64,000 nt of DNA from Chitinophagaceae bacterium (GCA_023957125.1 JAMLHL010000002.1:278737-342736); one strand, 5' to 3'; shown: positions 46,840-55,992, counted from the first letter of the stretch. Numbers and translations: made by a program. The notes: a model not told the origin generated them from the letters alone.

Positions 46840-48318
46840 ATGAACATGGAAAATAAAAAGAAACTCACTACCGTAACGGGAAACCCGGTGCCCGACAATC
46901 AGAACATTATGACCGCCGGCGCCCGCGGGCCGGCGTTATTACAGGACTTCTGGTTCCTTGAAAAAATGGCTCATTTTGACCGCGAGGTAATCCCTGAAAG
47001 AAGGATGCACGCGAAGGGTTCCGGCGCTTACGGCACTTTTACCGTAACGCACGATATTACGCAATATACCAGGGCCGATCTGTTTAGCGAGATCGGTAAG
47101 AAAACGGATATTTTTGTCCGTTTTTCCACGGTTGCCGGGGAGCGGGGCGCTGCAGATGCGGAACGCGATATCCGGGGTTTTGCGCTTAAGTTTTATACCC
47201 AACAGGGCAATTGGGATCTGGTAGGTAACAACACCCCCGTATTTTTTTTCAGGGATCCGATGAAGTTCCCCGATTTGAATCATGCGGTTAAACGCGATCC
47301 CAAAACCAATTTACGCAGTGCCGACAACAACTGGGATTTCTGGACGCTCCTCCCGGAGGCTTTGCACCAGGTAACCATTATAATGAGCGACCGGGGCATC
47401 CCGAAATCGTACCGCCACATGCACGGGTTTGGCAGCCATACTTACAGTTTCATTAATGCGGCCAATACCCGTTACTGGGTGAAGTTTCATTTTATCACCC
47501 AGCAGGGAATAGAGAACCTGTCCGATGAAGAAGCTGCGAAACTGATAGGGAGTGACCGGGAAAGCCATCAGCGGGATTTGTTTGAAGCCATTGAAAAGGG
47601 GGATTTTCCGAAATGGAAGATGTATATCCAGATCATGACGGAGGAGGAAGCCGACAATTATCATATTCACCCGTTTGATCTCACGAAAGTATGGCCCAAG
47701 GGAGATTTTCCGTTGATCCCGGTGGGCGTATTTGAGCTGAACCGTAATCCGGAAAATTATTTTGCGGAAGTGGAGCAGGCCGCTTTTAACCCTGCCCATA
47801 TAGTGCCGGGGATTGGCTTTTCACCCGACAAGATGCTGCAGGGCAGGTTGTTTTCGTATGGCGATGCGCAACGCTACCGGCTGGGGGTAAACCATTACCA
47901 GATACCGGTAAACGCATCCAAATGCCCGTTTCACAGTTTTCACCGCGACGGGGCTATGCGGGTGGATGGTAATTACGGGGGCACCAGGCATTACGAGCCC
48001 AATAGTTTTGGTGAATGGCAGGAGCAGCCCGAATTTAAAGAGCCGCCGCTGGCGCTTCACGGCGATGCCACTGCATGGGATCACCGGGTGGATGATGACT
48101 ATTATTCGCAGCCGGGCAATCTTTTCCGGTTAATGACCGACGAGAAGAAGGCGTTGCTGTTTAAAAACACCGCGGCGCAGATTGGCGGAGCGCAGAAGTT
48201 CATCCAGGTCCGGCATATCCGCAATTGCCATAAAGCCGATCCGGCCTATGGCGAGGGCGTGGCGAAAGCCCTGGGATTGACAATGGAAGAAGTGAACAGT
48301 TTTAAGCTGGAGAGATGA
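46840..48318 (+). CDS. katA: Heme catalase, small-subunit clade
   Basis: A 492-residue monofunctional catalase that converts hydrogen peroxide to water and oxygen. The active-site His is in '[16 protein letters not shown]' (about residues 52-67), the distal Asn is in '[13 protein letters not shown]', and the proximal heme ligand Tyr is in '[14 protein letters not shown]' (about residue 336). An in-frame ATG at 46846 is an equally plausible start. A strong intrinsic terminator follows, and an OxyR-like site is present upstream. Confidence 0.97.
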   Translation: MNMENKKKLTTVTGNPVPDNQNIMTAGARGPALLQDFWFLEKMAHFDREVIPERRMHAKGSGAYGTFTVTHDITQYTRADLFSEIGKKTDIFVRFSTVAGERGAADAERDIRGFALKFYTQQGNWDLVGNNTPVFFFRDPMKFPDLNHAVKRDPKTNLRSADNNWDFWTLLPEALHQVTIIMSDRGIPKSYRHMHGFGSHTYSFINAANTRYWVKFHFITQQGIENLSDEEAAKLIGSDRESHQRDLFEAIEKGDFPKWKMYIQIMTEEEADNYHIHPFDLTKVWPKGDFPLIPVGVFELNRNPENYFAEVEQAAFNPAHIVPGIGFSPDKMLQGRLFSYGDAQRYRLGVNHYQIPVNASKCPFHSFHRDGAMRVDGNYGGTRHYEPNSFGEWQEQPEFKEPPLALHGDATAWDHRVDDDYYSQPGNLFRLMTDEKKALLFKNTAAQIGGAQKFIQVRHIRNCHKADPAYGEGVAKALGLTMEEVNSFKLER

Positions 48319-48332
48319 CATCCGAAAGATAG

Positions 48333-48369
48333 AAAAAAAGGGCGAGAGCGTGGCTTTCGCCCTTTTTTT
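48333..48369 (+). terminator. Intrinsic terminator of the catalase gene
   Basis: Stem AAAAAAAGGGCGA / TCGCCCTTTTTTT with an 11-nt loop, beginning 15 bp after the catalase stop. The symmetrical A and T tracts allow termination in both directions. Confidence 0.9.
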
Positions 48370-48376
48370 GTGAGAA

Positions 48377-48838
48377 GAGGTGAGAAAATTTGATCCCGAA
48401 GATTCGGGATGTGGGAAATGTAAAAGAGTGAGGGGGTGCCACCCTGAGCTTGCCGAAGGAAACGTTAGCGGTCGGTACGCGACGAAGGAGGGTCAGACCG
48501 CAGGGTGACAAATGTGGAAATTTGAAAATTTGAAAATGCCTGCCCCAACGAATGGAGGGGTGGAAACTTGATCCCGAAGATTCGGGATGTGGAGAATGTG
48601 GGAAATGTAAGAGAGTGAGGGGGTGCCACCCTGAGCTTGCCGAAGGAAACGGTAGCGGTCGGTACGCGACGGAGGAGGGTCAGACCGCAGGGTGACAAAT
48701 GTGGAAATTTGAAAATTTGAAAATGCCTGCCCCGACGGATGGAGGGGTGGAAACTTGATCCCGAAGATTCGCGATGTGGAGAATGTGGAAAATGTAAAAG
48801 AGTGAGGGGGCGCTACCCTGGGCTCGCCGAAGGCAAAT
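48377..48838. repeat. Three-unit modular repeat block upstream of the recombinase
   Basis: Each unit contains an 18-bp palindrome ATCCCGAAGATTCGGGAT (48393-48410, 48571-48588, 48758-48775), a GAGTGAGGGGG segment, an imperfect inverted repeat CCACCCTGAGC ... GCAGGGTG, and a 'GAAAATTTGAAAATGCC' tail. Spacing is 178 and 187 bp. Open frames across it on the minus strand arise from the repetition and are not credible genes. Confidence 0.9.
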
Positions 48839-48843
48839 GTTCT

Positions 48844-48911
48844 GCCCAATAGCCTACAAGGCGTTCAAGTGTGCGACGCAACGATGCTTAATGGCAGCAC
48901 GATTGTTGGGC
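48844..48911. other. Possible short attC-like relic upstream of the recombinase
   Basis: GCCCAAT (48844-48850) and GTTGGGC (48905-48911) are inverted 7-mers 54 bp apart; GTTGGGC is an exact GTTRRRY integron core. The interior does not form a clear L-box stem, so this may be chance. Confidence 0.3.
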
Positions 48912-49024
48912 TCATAAAAATTATTTGAAGGATTACGGGTAATTTTCTAACTTGTAAGGGCAAATGTATAACCTTGAAGCGCCCGGTTGCGGGACTGAGG
49001 GAGCGTTAGCAATAATAACCGGTT

Positions 49025-50182
49025 ATGGAAAACATTCGTCTTGTACCACTCCGGCATCGGGAGAAAGCGCATATTGCCGTTTATTTTGCATATAATAAGC
49101 GGCTGATTCAAATCTGTAAAAGTTTACCGTTCATTAAATGGACCTATACGCATCGTTGCTGGTATATTCCTTTCAGAAGCTATGCGCTGGAGGAGTTGAA
49201 AGCCATAGTGGAAGGGGAAGCCAATATTGATGACCGGGCATTAGTGCCTTACATCAACCTTGACGGGACGCTGGCGGTTCCCCGGCGGGTACATGCGGAT
49301 AGCAGTTTGTGTGAAGCGAACCAGGCGGAACTGAAACGGTATATCCGGGAACTTGAGTTGAAGGCATACAGTTTGTCCACCATCAAGACTTATCGTAATG
49401 AGTTTACCCAACTCCTGAAACTGCTGAACCGGAAGCCGGTGTACGAGCTGACGTCTGACGACCTCCGGCGGTACATGCAATATGCGATGGAGCACCAGGG
49501 CATTAAAGAGAATACGGCGCACAGCCGGTTGAATGCAATCAAATTCTATTTCGAACAGGTGCTGAAGAAGGAAAAGTTTTTCTGGGACATTCCGCGGCCA
49601 AAACGGCCGTTGTTGCTGCCACGCCTGCTGAATGAAACCGAACTGCAAAGGCTGTTCAACGCGTTGACCAACAAGAAACACAAAGCCATGCTGTTTACTG
49701 CTTACAGCGCGGGACTGCGGGTAAGTGAAGTTGTAAATCTAAAGATCGCGGATATAGACAGTGGGCGGATGCAGATATTTATTGGACGCGCCAAGGGGAA
49801 GAAGGACCGTTATGTGAATCTGAGTCCCGTATTGCTGGACATTTTGAGGAATTATTATAAAGACTACAAGCCGCAGCCCAGGGTGTATTTGTTTGAGTCG
49901 GAGGTTACCCGCACGGCATATCCTACACGAACCGTACAGCAGATATTTTCGAATGCGAAAAACAAGGCGGGAATAAGAAAAGAAGTGGGGGTGCATAGTT
50001 TGCGCCACAGTTTTGCTACGCATTTGCTGGACAAGGGAACAGATATTAAATACATCAAGGATCTGCTGGGACATTTTAATATTAAAACCACGGAGCGATA
50101 CCTGCATGTGAGTAAAAAGAAACTGGTGAATATTACCAGCCCTTTTGATGATCTGTGGGCAAAAGGAAGTTTGGAATGGTAG
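49025..50182 (+). CDS. Tyrosine recombinase, integron-integrase-like without IntI insertion
   Basis: A 385-residue site-specific recombinase. An N-terminal extension (residues 1-80, with 'KSLPFIKWTYTHRCWYIPF') precedes a SAM-like DNA-binding domain (about 95-185). The catalytic domain has the full set: Arg232 in AGLRVSEV, Lys257 in RAKGKKDR, His324 and Arg327 in HSLRHSFATHLL, His350 in LLGHFN, and the nucleophile Tyr359 in ERYLHV. 'RPKRPLLLPRLL' and a C-terminal 'SPFDDL' resemble IntI enzymes. However, only about 61 residues separate KKDR from HSLRHS, against about 100 in IntI1, so the IntI-specific insertion is absent. It points toward a cassette array starting about 1.4 kb downstream. Repeat blocks lie on both sides. 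Confidence 0.9.
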   Translation: MENIRLVPLRHREKAHIAVYFAYNKRLIQICKSLPFIKWTYTHRCWYIPFRSYALEELKAIVEGEANIDDRALVPYINLDGTLAVPRRVHADSSLCEANQAELKRYIRELELKAYSLSTIKTYRNEFTQLLKLLNRKPVYELTSDDLRRYMQYAMEHQGIKENTAHSRLNAIKFYFEQVLKKEKFFWDIPRPKRPLLLPRLLNETELQRLFNALTNKKHKAMLFTAYSAGLRVSEVVNLKIADIDSGRMQIFIGRAKGKKDRYVNLSPVLLDILRNYYKDYKPQPRVYLFESEVTRTAYPTRTVQQIFSNAKNKAGIRKEVGVHSLRHSFATHLLDKGTDIKYIKDLLGHFNIKTTERYLHVSKKKLVNITSPFDDLWAKGSLEW

Positions 50183-50189
50183 ATGATTA

Positions 50190-50520
50190 ATTTGAAAATA
50201 TGGAAATGTGAAAATGTGAAAATTTGGAAATGTGAAAATGTGGAAATGTGGAAATTTGAAAATTTGAAAATGCCTGCCCCGGCGGATGGAGGGGTGGGAA
50301 TTTGATCCCGAAGATTCGGGATGTGGAGAATGTGGGAAATGTAAAAGAGTGAGAGGGCGCTGCCCTGAGCTTGTCGAAGGAAACGGTAGCGGTCGGTACG
50401 CGACGAAGGAGGGTCAGACCGCGATAGAAGGTGAGAAAATTTGAAAATGCCTGCCCCGACGGATGGAGGGGTGGAAATGTGATCCCGAAGATTCGGGATG
50501 TGAAAATGGCTCCCCTGATG
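50190..50520. repeat. Modular repeat block downstream of the recombinase
   Basis: First come about ten short 'TGTGGAAAT/TGTGAAAAT' words (50196-50270), then two units of the same repeat as at 48377-48838, with the palindrome at 50305-50322 and 50482-50499. The recombinase gene is therefore enclosed by direct repeats. From 50520 to 50747 I see no gene or clear signal. Confidence 0.88.
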
Positions 50521-50747
50521 AAGACAAGGGAGAGGCGTCATTTTTTGTTGCACCTGTTAAAACTTTTTATCCGGGAGAAGCGTTTAATTTCCAGGGGGAC
50601 TTGTTTTCGCCCGGGTGATAAGGGAGGGGGTGTCAGCGGTATGTATCCGGCACTTGCCCGGCATGCGTTTTTCGGTAAACATGTTGTGAGTGAGAGGGCG
50701 AAGCTGTATCGGTCAGGTGAGACGATTATAACGTAGTACGCTATATT

Positions 50748-51325
50748 ATGAAAGTATTAATTTTCATTGGCTTTTTACTTATCCATTCCTGTCTTTTTTC
50801 TCAAGGAATCAAGAAAACTACTCTTAAAGAGCTTTCGGCTGATAATTCAAATATAAGATTTGATAGCATTTTAATTATTGGCACTGGTTCGACTGCGACC
50901 AGAATTTTTTTGAACGACTTGGTTACCCGGTTAACCGCAAAGCTTAATACCAAAAATGTAGTTGCTAGGTATCTGTATTTGGGTAAAAAAATGAAACGTT
51001 AAGCGAGTTTCCTGACACTTTTAAAAACGCAGGCTATAGAGTGATAATGGTTTTTCAGCCGAAGGAGCCGGCTTCTTTGTACACAAAAAATCGTAGAAGC
51101 ATAAATCTTTTACAACTGGGAGACAAAAATTTTGTTAGTCCGGTGAGACAAGTCAAATTGAATTACGAAGGAGAATTTATAATTGTATTATATGAAAATA
51201 ATCAGAAAAGAAGAGTTTTTTGGAAAGCGTCGTTGAAAGTTCACAACGATCCGGGCAAGCGTCGTCCGGCTAAGAAAATTTCAAATTGGATCTTTTTGCG
51301 TTTTACAAAGAATAACTATCTATAA
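50748..51325 (+). pseudogene. Secreted hypothetical protein, interrupted by a -1 frameshift in a run of seven A
   Basis: The first open frame (50748-51002, 84 codons) begins with a signal peptide (MKVLIFIGFLLIHSCLFSQG) and stops soon after a GGT-AAA-AAA-ATG sequence. If reading slips by -1 in that A7 run, the frame continues as Asn-Glu-Thr-Leu-Ser-Glu-Phe and joins the second open frame (51041-51325) without a break, ending at 51325. Together they give about 190 residues with no recognised family. The N-terminal part has 'SILIIGTGSTATRIFLNDLV', which resembles a small-molecule or nucleotide-binding strand-loop. It may be a real frameshift, slippage, or an assembly error. Base composition is AT-rich compared with the host genes. 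Confidence 0.65.
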
Positions 51326-51620
51326 GAATACCGCGTGTGGCAGGCAATTGAAGTCGGGCGCTATATGAGACAGATCCTCACATTTTTTTAATCCTGTTCG
51401 CAAAAAGTCCAGACATTTCGGGGACGAGAATTTCCGGAGGTTGTTAAAGGAAGCCGCCGGCTTGAAGTTTCCGGTTAAAAATACAGCCCCGCCCATTTGC
51501 CGAAGGATAAAACAAAAATCCAATTGACCCAATGGCAATACAAAACGTATATTATCAACTCATTGATTTTCAACAGTAGTTTTTTTTGCCAGAATACACA
51601 TAATAACATAAATTAGAGTG
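51326..51620. other. Possible primary attachment (attI-like) region before the first cassette
   Basis: No gene and no attC-like inverted repeat are visible here, yet the first cassette begins sharply at 51621 with TTAGCGGC after an AT-rich run ending AGAGTG. By analogy with integrons this left junction would be attI. I cannot define its limits or recombinase-binding sites by eye. Confidence 0.3.
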
Positions 51621-51650
51621 TTAGCGGCAAGCATACAGACCATCACCACC

Positions 51651-52781
51651 ATGACGGTTCCCATAGAAAACTTAGACATATTATTTGCAGACTTTGTTGA
51701 ATTTATCAAGCAACAAACAGGCGACACTTTCGCCAGTTTTCAAACATCAGTTTATATTGACAGACACGAAAATTATAAGTACGAAGTTTCTAAGGAAGCT
51801 AAAGAAAGCTTAGACCAAAAGCATTGGAAGGAAGAAGATATAGGAACAGGTAAAATTCAACAAAAGGTAAATTCTGCAATCCAGACACGACTACATTACA
51901 AATACCAATGGCACGACAATAACCTGGTTGATTGGAGAAAAAAAGATGATTTTGCTAAAAGACCAAACAGCAAGCCTCTTGAGCAAACTCTTTTTGACTT
52001 TTATAAAAACAAGATAAAAGATGACAAAGCATTTGAAACGTTCCTAAATCTGAAAATATCTTATCAATTTATTGCTTACTTGTTTTTTATAAAGGACAGT
52101 CAACGCTATTTACCTATAACACAAGAAAGGTTTGACCAAATATTTGAACTCATTGGCTTGACTGGTTTTAAAACTAGTGGACAGGCTTCGTGGGAAAACT
52201 ATACGGATTTTATAAATATCAACAAGCAAGTAAGAGATTTTTTAAAAACCAAAGACCCAAAAGCAAGTTTGCTTGACGCACATTCATTCCTTTATATTTT
52301 GGGAAGCCAAATGAAAGCGGCAAACTTTACATTTTCATCAAGTAGGGCAGTTACAAACGGACAACCTTCATCCGAACAAAAAGCCGAAGAAATTACTGAC
52401 GACACTACTGGACAAGATTTATTTGTAGCAGAGGAAGATGATGAAATTTCATTTCCAGAAGGCAAAGAAATTTACAGACTTCATAAATCTAAAGAGCGGA
52501 ATAAAGAACTTATACGATTAGCAAAAGAGCGACATCTAAAAAATGACGAGAAACTTTCCTGTCAAGTTTGCGGTTTTTCGTTTGTAAACACTTACGGAGA
52601 AATAGGACACGGCTTTATCGAAGCTCATCACATTTTCCCTATCTCTGAATTGACAGAAGAAACAGCAACAAAAATTGAAGACCTTGCATTAGTTTGTTCA
52701 AACTGCCATCGTATGTTACATCGCAGACGACCGTGGTTAACAATTGACAACCTAAAAGCTATTCGACAACCAAACGATTGA
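51651..52781 (+). CDS. HNH endonuclease (cassette 1)
   Basis: The ATG at 51651 is chosen (376 residues). The open frame could reach a GTG at 51618, but that codon is part of the cassette junction. The C-terminal HNH domain has a zinc-binding Cys pair ('LSCQVCGFSF'), the catalytic-type 'GFIEAHHIFPISEL' and a second Cys pair in 'ALVCSNCHRMLHRRRP'. This is the arrangement of McrA-like and restriction-type HNH nucleases. The N-terminal 260 residues are mostly helical, of unknown function, and could recognise modified DNA. As cassette cargo next to other DNA-targeting genes it is a candidate anti-phage nuclease. The stop lies 6 bp before the first arm of attC site 1. Confidence 0.88.
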   Translation: MTVPIENLDILFADFVEFIKQQTGDTFASFQTSVYIDRHENYKYEVSKEAKESLDQKHWKEEDIGTGKIQQKVNSAIQTRLHYKYQWHDNNLVDWRKKDDFAKRPNSKPLEQTLFDFYKNKIKDDKAFETFLNLKISYQFIAYLFFIKDSQRYLPITQERFDQIFELIGLTGFKTSGQASWENYTDFININKQVRDFLKTKDPKASLLDAHSFLYILGSQMKAANFTFSSSRAVTNGQPSSEQKAEEITDDTTGQDLFVAEEDDEISFPEGKEIYRLHKSKERNKELIRLAKERHLKNDEKLSCQVCGFSFVNTYGEIGHGFIEAHHIFPISELTEETATKIEDLALVCSNCHRMLHRRRPWLTIDNLKAIRQPND

Positions 52782-52787
52782 CCTGCC

Positions 52788-52989
52788 AGCCGCTAACAGG
52801 CGGTTTTGCGCAAGTATGGCTGAACGGAAGTCTGCCGGGCTGATTGCATCTGTCAGCAGCAGTTATCGGCAGAAGAAATCCTTACAGAAATTATCTGAAT
52901 ACAATATTTTACACCAAATTGGCATAATGGTAGTTCAGCAGGTGGATTTCAAATGCCACACCTGCGCAAAGCCGTTGCCGTTAGTGGCT
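52788..52989 (+). repeat. attC-like site 1 (family A)
   Basis: Left arm AGCCGCTAAC (52788-52797), right arm GTTAGTGGCT (52980-52989). Inner arms are GGTTTTGCGCAAGT and ACCTGCGCAAAGCC. The left arm mirrors the left end of cassette 1 (GTTAGCGGC at 51620). Family A sites (1, 3, 4, 5, 7) share nearly the same 200-bp interior. Confidence 0.85.
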
Positions 52990-53023
52990 ATTCTAACGCA
53001 GAATCAACAAAAACAAATTTTAA

Positions 53024-53549
53024 ATGAACATTAGAAAAGAAGAAAGCAAAGATTACAAAGAAGTGTTTGATCTCATTGAAAAACGCTTTTGAAAAACGAG
53101 GCATATACCGACCATAAAGAACAAATTTTAGTTGAAAGATTAAGAAACTCTGAGGCTTTTATTCCCGAATTATCATTGGTTGCTGAAATGGAAGGAGAAC
53201 TTGCCGGCTATATTTTGTCACCAAATTAAGATTAGAAACAATGACATACAAAAAACATCCTTAGCATTAAGACCGGTAGCTGTACTAAAAAAATATCGCG
53301 AAAAGGAATTGGAGGAAAACCCATTCAAGAAGCCCATCGGAAAAGCGAAGGAATTGGGGTTTGACTCTGTGATTTTATTAGGACACGAAAAAATACTATC
53401 CAAAGTTTGGGGTATAAAATGACAAAAATTACGGAATTAAATTGCCTTTTGAAGTTCCTGATGAAAACTGTATGCTAATAGAGTTAACTGAAAATGCTTT
53501 AAAAGACATCACAGGAATAGTGGAATATCCTAAAGAGTTTTACGAATAA
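53024..53549 (+). pseudogene. GNAT N-acetyltransferase, degraded by several frameshifts (cassette 2)
   Basis: In three pieces of different frame it reads as a GNAT acetyltransferase: MNIRKEESKDYKEVFDLIEK at the start, then FIPELSLVAEMEGELAGYIL, then SLALRPVAVLKKYREK, KAKELGFDSVILLGHEK and a C-terminal piece ending EFYE. Single-base insertions near 53090 and 53100 and indels near 53218, 53305 and 53400 break it, including the Gly-rich acetyl-CoA loop. Family members (YhbS-like) acetylate small molecules or proteins. It is almost certainly inactive now. The cassette junctions at both ends are still recognisable. Confidence 0.8.
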
Positions 53550-53554
53550 AGAAC

Positions 53555-53692
53555 AGCCACTAGCAGGGGTTTTGCGTTAGGCGGGTCAGAACGTTCCCGT
53601 TCGACACCTTTTTCAAAATTTAGCTTTGTCGCTCGCTCGGAATTTTCGCTGAAAATCCCGCCCGAACGCAAAGCCCCAAAACGTTACAGGCT
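53555..53692 (+). repeat. attC-like site 2 (family B)
   Basis: Left arm AGCCACTAGC, right arm GTTACAGGCT at 53683-53692, with inner stems GGGGTTTTGCGTT / AACGCAAAGCCCC and GGCGGG / CCCGCC. A 138-bp site. The left arm matches the left end of cassette 2 (GTTAGTGGCT) in 9 of 10 positions. The usual AAC of the left arm is AGC here, so the site may be weakened. Confidence 0.8.
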
Positions 53693-53763
53693 ACCAATGA
53701 CCGACAGTCTAAATTCGTAAATGATTTATAGACCTGTTGCGGTGCGACAAACCTGACGATCCC

Positions 53764-54252
53764 GGAGCGAACGTTTGCAAGAGACAATGCTTCTATTAGG
53801 CGACAGTGCATGCACGGCCACCCCAGACAGGATATCCCTGATTGAGTATGGAGGACGTTACCGGAGCGAACGTTTTGCAGAGGACAATGCTACTATTAAG
53901 CGACAGTGCATGCACGGCCACCCCAGACAGGATGTCCCTGATTGAGCATGGAGGACGTTACCGAAGCGAACGCTTGCAGGAGACAATGCTTCTATTAAAC
54001 GACAGTGCATGCACGGCCACCCCAGACAGGATATCCCTGATTGAGCATGGAGAACGTTACCGGAGCGAACGTTTGCAGGAGACAATGCTTCTATTAGGCG
54101 ACAGTGCATGCACGGCCACCCCCGACAGGCGATCCCTGATCGGGCACGGAGAACGTTATCGGAGCGAACGTTTGCAGGAGACAATGCTTCTATTAAGCGA
54201 CGGTGCATGCACGGCCACCCCCGACAGATGATCCTTGATCGGACATGGAGAA
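53764..54252 (+). repeat. 99-bp tandem repeat, five units (body of cassette 3)
   Basis: Units start at 53764, 53863, 53963, 54062 and 54161 with GGAGCGAACG or a one-base variant. Each contains ACAATGCTTCTATTA, the palindrome GTGCATGCAC and AACGTTA. Four of the five are open on both strands because the unit length is a multiple of three, but I do not consider them coding. The cassette left end (GTTACAGGCT at 53683) is an exact reverse complement of its site's left arm at 54256-54265. Confidence 0.88.
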
Positions 54253-54255
54253 GGC

Positions 54256-54459
54256 AGCCTGTAACAGGCGGTTTTGCACAAGTGCGGCTGGACGCAAGTC
54301 TGCCAGGCTGATTGCAGATCCGGGCATCAGTTATCAGCTGACGATGTTCAAACAGAAATTATCTGAATACAATATTTTTTACGTTAAATTGGCAGTACGG
54401 TATTTCGGCAGAGGGATTTCAAATTCCACACCTGCGCAAAGCCGTGACCGTTAGCGGTC
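54256..54459 (+). repeat. attC-like site 3 (family A)
   Basis: Left arm AGCCTGTAAC (54256-54265), right arm GTTAGCGGTC (54450-54459). Inner arms GGTTTTGCACAAGT / ACCTGCGCAAAGCC. The left arm matches the beginning of cassette 3 in 10 of 10 positions. Confidence 0.85.
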
Positions 54460-55020
54460 ATTTCGTCGTTGGGAGTTTTCCGCTTGAACATTGCGTACCG
54501 ACTTCGTGCTGACAGAACGCAGTTCGGCAAATAGAAAATGGCTCACCGGGAAACACTTTTTTCAACTTCGGTACCGGGACTGTTTCCGCATTTGACCAGA
54601 CCGTTGGCGACGAAGGAAATAAAAAATGACAATATCTCAACTGCGAAGCACAGCCAGGCGGGGCCGACGCTTCCCTGGTTTCGGTTTCCAAACAGGTGGT
54701 ATCGCGAAAACCGAAAGCAATTCTGAACTTCGTTTTTTTGGCAACAGGAATATGACTCTTTCCTTCAGCGACAATTTCATTCCAGACACTATTTTAAAAA
54801 ATGTTTCGCTCTCAAAAAAGTATATTCGTTGACTGATTCCCATATATTCCCGGTAGACCCTCCGCACGACTTTATTCAGCAGCGAGGCTTCCCGGACACC
54901 GGTTCCGGTTGGACACAACCCGCTTATCAGACGAGTTTCTATTGTGACAGTTCAAAAGGCCCGACACACAGAATTTCTATGGGGCGACCATTCATTTGTC
55001 AATCTCGGGAGATTGAAAAC
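54460..55020 (+). repeat. Recurrent cassette body, copy A (no conserved ORF)
   Basis: Begins CATTTCGTCGTTGGGAG after the junction and ends GGGAGATTGAAAAC. The longest plus-strand frame (54626-54832) is broken in copies B and C by indels, and base changes between copies do not favour synonymous sites. It is therefore better read as a non-coding or decayed cassette. Copies B, C and D are closely similar. Confidence 0.8.
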
Positions 55021-55220
55021 GCCCGCTAACAGGCGGTTTTGCGCAAGTATGGCTGAACGGAAGTCTGCCGGGCTGATTGCATCTGTCAGCAACCGTTATC
55101 GGCAGAAGAAATCCTTACCGAAATTATCTGAATACAATATTTTTACACCAAATTGGCATACGGTAGTTCAGCAGTGATTTCAAATGCCACACCTGCGCAA
55201 AGCCGTTGCCGTTAGCGGGC
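55021..55220 (+). repeat. attC-like site 4 (family A)
   Basis: Left arm GCCCGCTAAC (55021-55030), right arm GTTAGCGGGC (55211-55220), 10-bp perfect inverted ends. Belongs to copy A, whose left end GTTAGCGGTC matches in 9 of 10. Confidence 0.88.
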
Positions 55221-55790
55221 ATTTCGTCGTTGAGAGTTTTTACGCTTGAACATTGCGTACCGACTTCGTGCTGACAGAACGCAGTTCGACAAATAGAAAA
55301 TGGCTCACCGGGAAACACTTTTTTCAACTTCGGTACCAGGACTGTTTCCGCAATTGACCAGACCGTTGACGACGAAGGAATAAAAAATGACCATATCTCA
55401 ACCGCATAACACAGTCAGCGGGGCCGACGCTCCTCTCGTTTCGGTTCCTAAACAGGTGGTATCGCGAAAACAGAAAGCAAGTTCTGAACTTCGTATTTGA
55501 CAACAGGAATATGACTCCCTTTCCTTCCAGCGACAATTTTATTCCAGACAATTTATTTAAAAAATATTTCGGCTCTAAAAAGAGTATATTCGTTGACTGA
55601 TTCCCAGATATTCCCGGTAGACCCTCCGCACGATTCTGGTCTCAGCAGCGAGGCTTCCCGGACACCAGTTTCGGCTGACACAAATCCTGCTTACCTGGGG
55701 ACGAGCTTCTATTATGACAGTTCAAAAGCCGGGCACACAGAATTTCTATTGGGCGACCATTGGTTTATCAAATCCCGGGAGATTGATAAC
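55221..55790 (+). repeat. Recurrent cassette body, copy B
   Basis: Similar to copy A across its whole length, with scattered single-base changes and several short indels (for example one that breaks the frame starting at the ATG after GGAATAAAAA). Its left end GTTAGCGGGC is an exact complement of its own site's left arm. Confidence 0.8.
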
Positions 55791-55992
55791 GCCCGCTAAC
55801 AGGCGGTTTTGCGCAAGTATGGCTGAACGGAAGTCTGCCGGGCTGATTGCATCTGTCAGCAACAGTTATCGGCAGAAGAAATCCTTACAGAAATTATCTG
55901 AATACAATATTTTTACACCAAATTGGCATACGGTAGTTCAGCAGGCGGATTTCAAATGCCACACCTGCGCAAAGCCGTTGCCGTTGGCAGCT
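55791..55992 (+). repeat. attC-like site 5 (family A)
   Basis: Left arm GCCCGCTAAC (55791-55800), right arm GTTGGCAGCT (55983-55992). The interior is almost identical to site 4. The left arm fits copy B; the different right arm belongs to the next cassette. Confidence 0.88.

Noticed and set aside
48302..48849. Overlapping minus-strand frames with a repeated MSPCGLTLLRRVPTA start
   Set aside because: They follow the repeat units exactly and have no features of a protein family.
49025..50182. A prophage integrase with a surrounding prophage
   Set aside because: No phage structural, replication or lysis genes are present. The downstream genes are cassette-borne.
50748..51002. Programmed -1 ribosomal frameshifting at the A7 run
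   Set aside because: The sequence does not fit a tandem-slip heptamer (T precedes AAA-AAA) and no stimulatory structure is obvious. Mutation or slippage is as likely.
53842..54231. A 129-codon open frame over the 99-bp tandem repeats, and a similar one on the minus strand
   Set aside because: Both strands are open only because the repeat unit is a multiple of three. No start context or homology supports a gene.
53764..54252. A CRISPR array at the five-unit tandem repeat
   Set aside because: Units are contiguous and similar throughout, with no unique spacers and no cas genes nearby.
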